Below, one piece after another: positions 30,916-34,660 of a stretch of 34,660 bases of DNA. The position numbers were made by a program, and so were the translations under genes. The first letter of the stretch is position 1; every line of letters starts with the position of its first letter. The stretch lies in NCBI GenBank assembly GCA_945931475.1, contig CAMEPD010000020.1, positions 1 through 34,660 on the forward strand. The letters run 5' to 3'. A model generated the notes under the pieces. The model made no database searches. It worked only from the letters and a program-made list of their open reading frames with translations, and was not told the origin of the DNA. Origin of the DNA: an uncultured Muribaculaceae bacterium. GTDB lineage: Bacteria > Bacteroidota > Bacteroidia > Bacteroidales > Muribaculaceae.

Positions 30916-31395
30916 ATGCAAAAACTGATTCTGTATATAATTCTACTGCTCGCCTGCTGTGGCGCAACCATGGCCCAAAGAACCGCCTTGCGCAAACTCC
31001 GCCCCATTCCGGCCGAAGCCCCGCAGGCTACGCCCGACTCCGTGGCCGGTCTCAGCGCCGACTCGCTCGTCACCTTCAGCGGCTACGAAAAGACTCTGCG
31101 CGCCTCGCGCGAAACCCTGTTCATCACCAGCCATGCCGACCGACCGATTTGCCGTATCAGTTTCACCATCAGCTACTTCGACAACATCGGGCGTATGCTG
31201 CACTCGCGCCGGCAGGATATGTCGGTCGACGTCCCCTCCGGCGAGACACGCCGCATCGACTTCCCTACCTGGGACACGCAGCGCACCACCTACTTCTCCG
31301 GCGGCCCGCGACCCCGCAACGGCGGAATACCTTACACCGTAAGCATCTCCAATCCAACAATTTACTTCGAGCCGAATGCAGCAACAACAGATTGA
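30916..31395 (+). CDS. Small secreted protein of unknown function
   Basis: A 159-residue exported protein: signal peptide MQKLILYIILLLACCGATMA, then Gln at the new N-terminus (AQ cleavage). The Cys-Cys in the signal sequence raises the option of a lipoprotein, but the order ACCGATMAQ fits ordinary cleavage better. The mature part has LVTFSGYEKTLRASRETLFI, a beta-rich core with ISFTISYFDNIGRMLHSRRQ, and ends FEPNAATTD. I recall similar small proteins in Bacteroidales but no function. Its end overlaps the Crp/Fnr gene by 20 bases in another frame, which suggests coupled translation. Confidence 0.78.
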   Translation: MQKLILYIILLLACCGATMAQRTALRKLRPIPAEAPQATPDSVAGLSADSLVTFSGYEKTLRASRETLFITSHADRPICRISFTISYFDNIGRMLHSRRQDMSVDVPSGETRRIDFPTWDTQRTTYFSGGPRPRNGGIPYTVSISNPTIYFEPNAATTD

Positions 31396-31984
31396 CACCT
31401 TTTTCTCGAAAATCGAGAAGATTCACCAGCTGACCCCGATTGACCGGCAGCGCCTCCTTGACATGGTGGAGGAGCGCACCTTCCACCGACGGGCCACCAT
31501 AGTGGGTATCAACAGCCTGACGACATACGCTTTCTACGTGGTAGAAGGTTCGCTGCGCCTGTTTTATACCGACAAGGGGCGCGACTGTACCGCCGGCTTC
31601 ACCATGGCCGGCGAATTCGTGATTATTCCACGCTGGCTCCTGGCCAATTACCCCGACACAATGGCTATCGAGTTTCTCGAGAACAGCACCTTGCTGTTCC
31701 TGCCGAATTTCCCCTTAAAGGACTTGCTCAAGCAACGGGTGCTGATCAAAGGCAATGAAGCACAGATGTTTATCATTGTGGCCATGATGGAGTACATCGC
31801 CCTGCTCGAGGAACATCTGCAGATGATGCACATGACATCGGAGGAGAAGGTGCAATGGCTCGAGGACCGCTGGCCAAAGCTCTTCGAGTGCGCCAACATG
31901 ACGCAGATTGCATCGTACCTCGGTATGGCCAAGGAAACCCTCTACCGCATCCGCGGCGGCAAATATCGCCGCAGTGTACAGTAG
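31376..31984 (+). CDS. Crp/Fnr-family transcriptional regulator
   Basis: A 202-residue DNA-binding protein with an N-terminal cyclic-nucleotide-like beta barrel (about 20-125: RATIVGINSLTTYAFYVVEG, FTMAGEFVIIPRW), a connecting helix, and a C-terminal helix-turn-helix (about 170-200, MTQIASYLGMAKETLYRIRGG). No Cys cluster for an iron-sulfur centre, so it is not an oxygen-sensing Fnr. It is the short class common in Bacteroidetes; the ligand is unknown. ATG 31376 is inside the 3' end of the preceding gene. The target could be the adjacent genes, but no operator is evident. Confidence 0.88.
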   Translation: MQQQQIDTFFSKIEKIHQLTPIDRQRLLDMVEERTFHRRATIVGINSLTTYAFYVVEGSLRLFYTDKGRDCTAGFTMAGEFVIIPRWLLANYPDTMAIEFLENSTLLFLPNFPLKDLLKQRVLIKGNEAQMFIIVAMMEYIALLEEHLQMMHMTSEEKVQWLEDRWPKLFECANMTQIASYLGMAKETLYRIRGGKYRRSVQ

Positions 31985-32004
31985 GAATCTGATAATATAA
32001 CGCA

Positions 32005-32739
32005 ATGACATACAACAATATAACAGTCGCCGAGGCCGTCTGCCGTTACCGCCGGCGCGCCGGGGCATTCGCGCCGCGCGCCGCCCTCATAGATATGGAC
32101 GGCACCATCTACAACTCCATGCCGCACCACACCCTGGCGTGGCAGCAGATGATGCGCGACATCGGAGTGGAATGCACCCGCAATGAATTCTACCTCTACG
32201 AGGGGATGACCGGAGCGGCCACAATACGTATGCTGCTTCAGCGCGCCGGGCTCCCCGAGCCCTCCGACGAACGCGTCAGGGAACTTTATGCCGTCAAAAG
32301 CCGTTATTTCAATGAAATGGAGAGGGTAGGGCCCGTGCCGGGCGTAGAGCGCGTGCTCCACGCTCTGCGTGACGCCGGAATCGACCGCGTGATTGTCACC
32401 GGCTCGGGTCAGGCGTCGCTCATCGACCGCCTCGAGGCCGACTTCCACGGCATTTTCAGCGCCGACCGCATGATTACCTCACACAGCGTAATTCACGGCA
32501 AACCGCACCCCGAGCCATACCTGCGGGGCATGGAAATCGTCGGCGTAAAGCCTACGGAGGCCATCGTCCTGGAGAACGCGCCGTTAGGCGTCGAGTCGGG
32601 ACACGCATCCGGAGCATTCACCATCGCCGTGACTACCGGTCCGATTCCCCCCGAAAAGCTGTGGGAAGCCGGTGCCGACGTGGTGTTCCCCGACATGAAC
32701 CGCCTTGCCGACCTCCTGCCTGATTTACTAAACGCCTGA
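32005..32739 (+). CDS. HAD-superfamily phosphatase/mutase-like hydrolase
   Basis: A 244-residue cytoplasmic enzyme of the beta-phosphoglucomutase/phosphatase group. Motif I is LIDMDGTIYNS (nucleophile Asp30 by position), a helical cap follows (about 45-110), motif II is VIVTGSG, motif III is the Lys in GKPHPEPY, and motif IV is VLENAPLGVESG. Motif IV has Glu-Asn where Glu-Asp or Asp-Asp is more common. Substrate unknown: sugar phosphates are typical. It lies 20 bases after the Crp gene and 13 bases before aroB, suggesting one transcript. Confidence 0.9.
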   Translation: MTYNNITVAEAVCRYRRRAGAFAPRAALIDMDGTIYNSMPHHTLAWQQMMRDIGVECTRNEFYLYEGMTGAATIRMLLQRAGLPEPSDERVRELYAVKSRYFNEMERVGPVPGVERVLHALRDAGIDRVIVTGSGQASLIDRLEADFHGIFSADRMITSHSVIHGKPHPEPYLRGMEIVGVKPTEAIVLENAPLGVESGHASGAFTIAVTTGPIPPEKLWEAGADVVFPDMNRLADLLPDLLNA

Positions 32740-32752
32740 AACCGAAACTATT

Positions 32753-33805
32753 ATGTTGTTGTTCACTAATCATGTCTTTCAAGCCCTCGACGAGCAAGTC
32801 GCCCGGCTGAATCCCGCGTCGGTAGTGGTGCTTACCGACTCAAATACCGTAGAATGTGTGCTCCCTCAGCTGCAGAGCCAGTCGGAAGCCGTAGCAGCAG
32901 CCCGCGTAATCACCGTGGCACCCGGCGACGCCAACAAGAATATCGACACCGTAAACCATATATGGAAAGAGCTCAGCAGCTGCGGCGCCACGCGCAACAC
33001 ACTGCTGCTCAACGTCGGAGGCGGCGTAGTCACCGATATGGGAGGCTTCGCGGCCGCTACATTCAAGCGCGGAATACGCTTCATCAACCTGCCCACAACG
33101 CTCCTGGCGGCGGTCGACGCGTCGGTCGGCGGCAAGAACGGCATCAATTTCTACGGCCTCAAAAACGAAATCGGCACCTTCCGCGAGCCGGAAGCCACCA
33201 TAATCTCCACCGAGTTCTTCCGCACGCTCACCTCGGCTCAACTGCTTGAAGGATATGCCGAAATGCTCAAACACGCCCTCATCTCGTCGGAGGAGATGAC
33301 CTCGCGGTTGCTCGCTTACGACATCACCGAATATCGCGACGACACCTTGCTCGACCTTCTGCGCGAGAGCGTCGCCGTAAAGGAAAAATACGTCACCGCC
33401 GACCCGCTTGACACCGGCGCGCGCCACGCTCTGAATTTCGGCCATACGTTCGCTCACGCCTTCGAATCATTGGCCATGCAGCGGCAGTCGCCGCTGTCGC
33501 ACGGTTACGCCGTAGCCTTCGGCATGGTAGCAGCCATGATATTGTCGCATCTCGAATTGAAATGCCCCACCGATTGGCTCAACCGTTATGCGGCCTACGT
33601 AAAGGCGCGTTACGGCACATTTGCCTTCACCTGCAAGGATGTGCCCGTCCTGATTGATTTCATGCGTCACGACAAGAAAAACGAGGCCATAGGGGCTATC
33701 AGCTTCGTGCTTCTGGAGAAGCCCGGGGTCCCCGTAATCAACCACCCCGTCGCCGACGCCAACATCCCCGCAGCCCTCGACCTCTACCTCGACATGATGG
33801 CGTGA
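32753..33805 (+). CDS. aroB: 3-dehydroquinate synthase
   Basis: Second step of the shikimate pathway, converting DAHP to 3-dehydroquinate; NAD- and metal-dependent. The 350-residue product shows LNVGGGVVTDMGGFAAATFKRG (NAD site, about 85-105), the LPTTLLAAVDASVGGKNGIN signature, EGYAEMLKHALI, and the metal site HALNFGHTFAHAFE. Length normal. It ends shortly before a large bidirectional hairpin. No other shikimate gene is visible here. Confidence 0.97.
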   Translation: MLLFTNHVFQALDEQVARLNPASVVVLTDSNTVECVLPQLQSQSEAVAAARVITVAPGDANKNIDTVNHIWKELSSCGATRNTLLLNVGGGVVTDMGGFAAATFKRGIRFINLPTTLLAAVDASVGGKNGINFYGLKNEIGTFREPEATIISTEFFRTLTSAQLLEGYAEMLKHALISSEEMTSRLLAYDITEYRDDTLLDLLRESVAVKEKYVTADPLDTGARHALNFGHTFAHAFESLAMQRQSPLSHGYAVAFGMVAAMILSHLELKCPTDWLNRYAAYVKARYGTFAFTCKDVPVLIDFMRHDKKNEAIGAISFVLLEKPGVPVINHPVADANIPAALDLYLDMMA

Positions 33806-33824
33806 TCTCGGAGTTCCCTGAGCA

Positions 33825-33861
33825 AAAACAGCGCCGGGCTTTTGAAGCCCGGCGCTGTTTT
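33825..33861. terminator. Bidirectional terminator between aroB and rpmA
   Basis: A perfect 17-bp stem: AAAACAGCGCCGGGCTT (33825-33841), loop TTG, and the exact reverse complement (33845-33861). A-runs on one side and T-runs on the other make it work for both converging units. Confidence 0.93.
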
Positions 33862-33881
33862 AAGGGTTAATGACGGAGACG

Positions 33882-34142
33882 TTACGCCTCGAGAGGCTTG
33901 ACGTTGATGAACTGGCGGCCTTCCTTGCCGCTGGTGAACACCACTGTGCCGTCAACGAGCGCGTAGATGGTGTGATCCTTGCCCATGCCTACATTCAGGC
34001 CGGGATGATGCACTGTACCACGCTGACGCTTGATGATGCTGCCTGCTTTGGCAAACTGACCACCGAAAATCTTAACACCGAGTCGTTTGCTTTCTGACTC
34101 GCGGCCGTTCTTCGACGAACCTACACCTTTCTTATGTGCCAT
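33882..34142 (-). CDS. rpmA: 50S ribosomal protein L27
   Basis: An 86-residue ribosomal protein of the large subunit; its N-terminus reaches toward the peptidyl-transferase centre. The sequence starts [20 protein letters not shown] with no cleaved extension of the kind known in Firmicutes, and continues [20 protein letters not shown] and [20 protein letters not shown]. Length is normal. It follows rplU by 23 bases on the same strand, the usual order. The downstream end points to the large hairpin at 33825-33861. Confidence 0.98.
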   Translation of the reverse strand: MAHKKGVGSSKNGRESESKRLGVKIFGGQFAKAGSIIKRQRGTVHHPGLNVGMGKDHTIYALVDGTVVFTSGKEGRQFINVKPLEA

Positions 34143-34165
34143 TTCTAATGTCAGGATTTTAGGGG

Positions 34166-34486
34166 TTATGCAATTACGTCTTTAATCACAATCTGCGAGA
34201 ACATCTGGCGATGTCCGTTTTTGCGGCGGTAGTCGTTACGACGTTTCTTCTTGAAAACGATAACTTTATCACCTTTTACGAGGGGACGTTTAACCTCGCA
34301 AACTACTTTTGCACCTTCTACGGTAGGTGCGCCAACCTTTACGGCACCGTCGGCGTCGATCAGGAGAACGCGGTCAAACTCTACGGTCTCACCCTCTTTT
34401 TTCTCCTCGCCGAGATAGTGAACATACAGGAACTTGCCGGCTTCAGCCTTGAACTGCTGTCCCTGAATTTCTACGATAGCGTACAT
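34166..34486 (-). CDS. rplU: 50S ribosomal protein L21
   Basis: A 106-residue ribosomal protein of the large subunit that binds 23S rRNA near L20. [20 protein letters not shown] opens it, followed by [41 protein letters not shown] and the [14 protein letters not shown] end. Length is normal. It heads an rplU-rpmA transcript driven by a strong promoter at 34573-34604, with a leader of about 80 bases. Confidence 0.98.
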   Translation of the reverse strand: MYAIVEIQGQQFKAEAGKFLYVHYLGEEKKEGETVEFDRVLLIDADGAVKVGAPTVEGAKVVCEVKRPLVKGDKVIVFKKKRRNDYRRKNGHRQMFSQIVIKDVIA

Positions 34487-34566
34487 GTAAATGTATGATA
34501 TATAAATGGTTATACCGTCGGGCGGGCATTACTGCCGCTTATACCTGAGCCCGGTGCGGCCTAAAA
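34487..34566 (-). promoter_or_regulatory. 5' leader of rplU mRNA, possible regulatory structure
   Basis: About 80 bases between the predicted start and the rplU ATG. On the minus strand they are GC-rich and contain complementary parts such as GCGGC and GCCCGC, and two GGTATAA copies (GGTATAAGC and GGTATAACC). Ribosomal protein genes often carry autoregulatory leaders; I cannot match this one to a known family. Confidence 0.3.
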
Positions 34567-34572
34567 AGCGCA

Positions 34573-34604
34573 CAAAGTTACGTATTTCCAACGACTTATA
34601 CAAA
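34573..34604 (-). promoter_or_regulatory. Promoter for rplU-rpmA
   Basis: On the minus strand, TTTG (34601-34604), 20 bases, TAACTTTG (34573-34580): exact match to the Bacteroides consensus. Predicted start is near 34566. Confidence 0.88.
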
Positions 34605-34660
34605 TATTTTTTTTATTGCTGTCCGATAAAACTTTTTGAGCGAATGAAAAATTAGCGCTG

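Overview
The window looks like a chromosomal segment from a member of the Bacteroidales, most likely Muribaculaceae or a close relative. The family placement is inference. It rests on the protein families (SecG next to an LptE-type lipoprotein, DUF1573 pair, BspA-like LRR protein, DUF3078 barrel, the order dapB-lepB-WbqC, a PCMD-like protein), on promoters of the Bacteroidetes type (TTTG, 19-20 bases, TAnnTTTG), and on the rarity of Shine-Dalgarno sequences. Base composition is GC-rich for the order. Most genes are ordinary housekeeping genes; I see no insertion sequence, prophage, CRISPR array, tRNA or rRNA.

Layout. Positions 1-11649 are transcribed leftwards. From the right these are cytidine deaminase, a GatB/YqeY protein, serS, a WG-repeat gene remnant, ybeY-mnmG-apt, a PCMD-like secreted protein, then a lipid acyltransferase followed by a sigma-54 activator, an LptE-like lipoprotein, a TPR protein and secG (cut by the left edge). 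The strand switches at 11650-11834. Positions 11835-33805 are transcribed rightwards: a membrane-anchored TPR protein, panB, a BspA-like LRR protein, then DPM1-like glycosyltransferase-pyrC-rlmN-two DUF1573 proteins, then DivIC/FtsB-like-membrane protein-dapB-lepB-WbqC, then two SGNH hydrolases plus an MBOAT acyltransferase, then a DUF3078 barrel, two unknown secreted proteins, a Crp/Fnr regulator, a HAD phosphatase and aroB. A long bidirectional hairpin terminator separates aroB from the leftward rplU-rpmA pair at the right end.

Functional themes are cell-envelope construction (LptE, SecG, LepB, DivIC, DapB, MBOAT/SGNH, DPM1-like GT, DUF3078), translation and RNA modification (MnmG, YbeY, SerS, RlmN, L21, L27), and nucleotide, cofactor and aromatic metabolism (Apt, Cdd, PyrC, PanB, AroB).

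The most interesting signals are: (i) an exact match to the classical 16-bp ParB-binding parS sequence just past the 3' end of mnmG, with a degenerate copy 2.7 kb away; (ii) an operon of one MBOAT acyltransferase with two different SGNH proteins, which looks like a machine for acylating a substrate outside the cytoplasm whose target is unknown; (iii) two unrelated 9-bp-period tandem arrays, each lying between the stop codon of one gene and the promoter of the next, one of them able to fold into a large hairpin; (iv) a run of ten C directly before the divIC-like start codon; and (v) a 10-residue Ala/Pro repeat tail on SecG.
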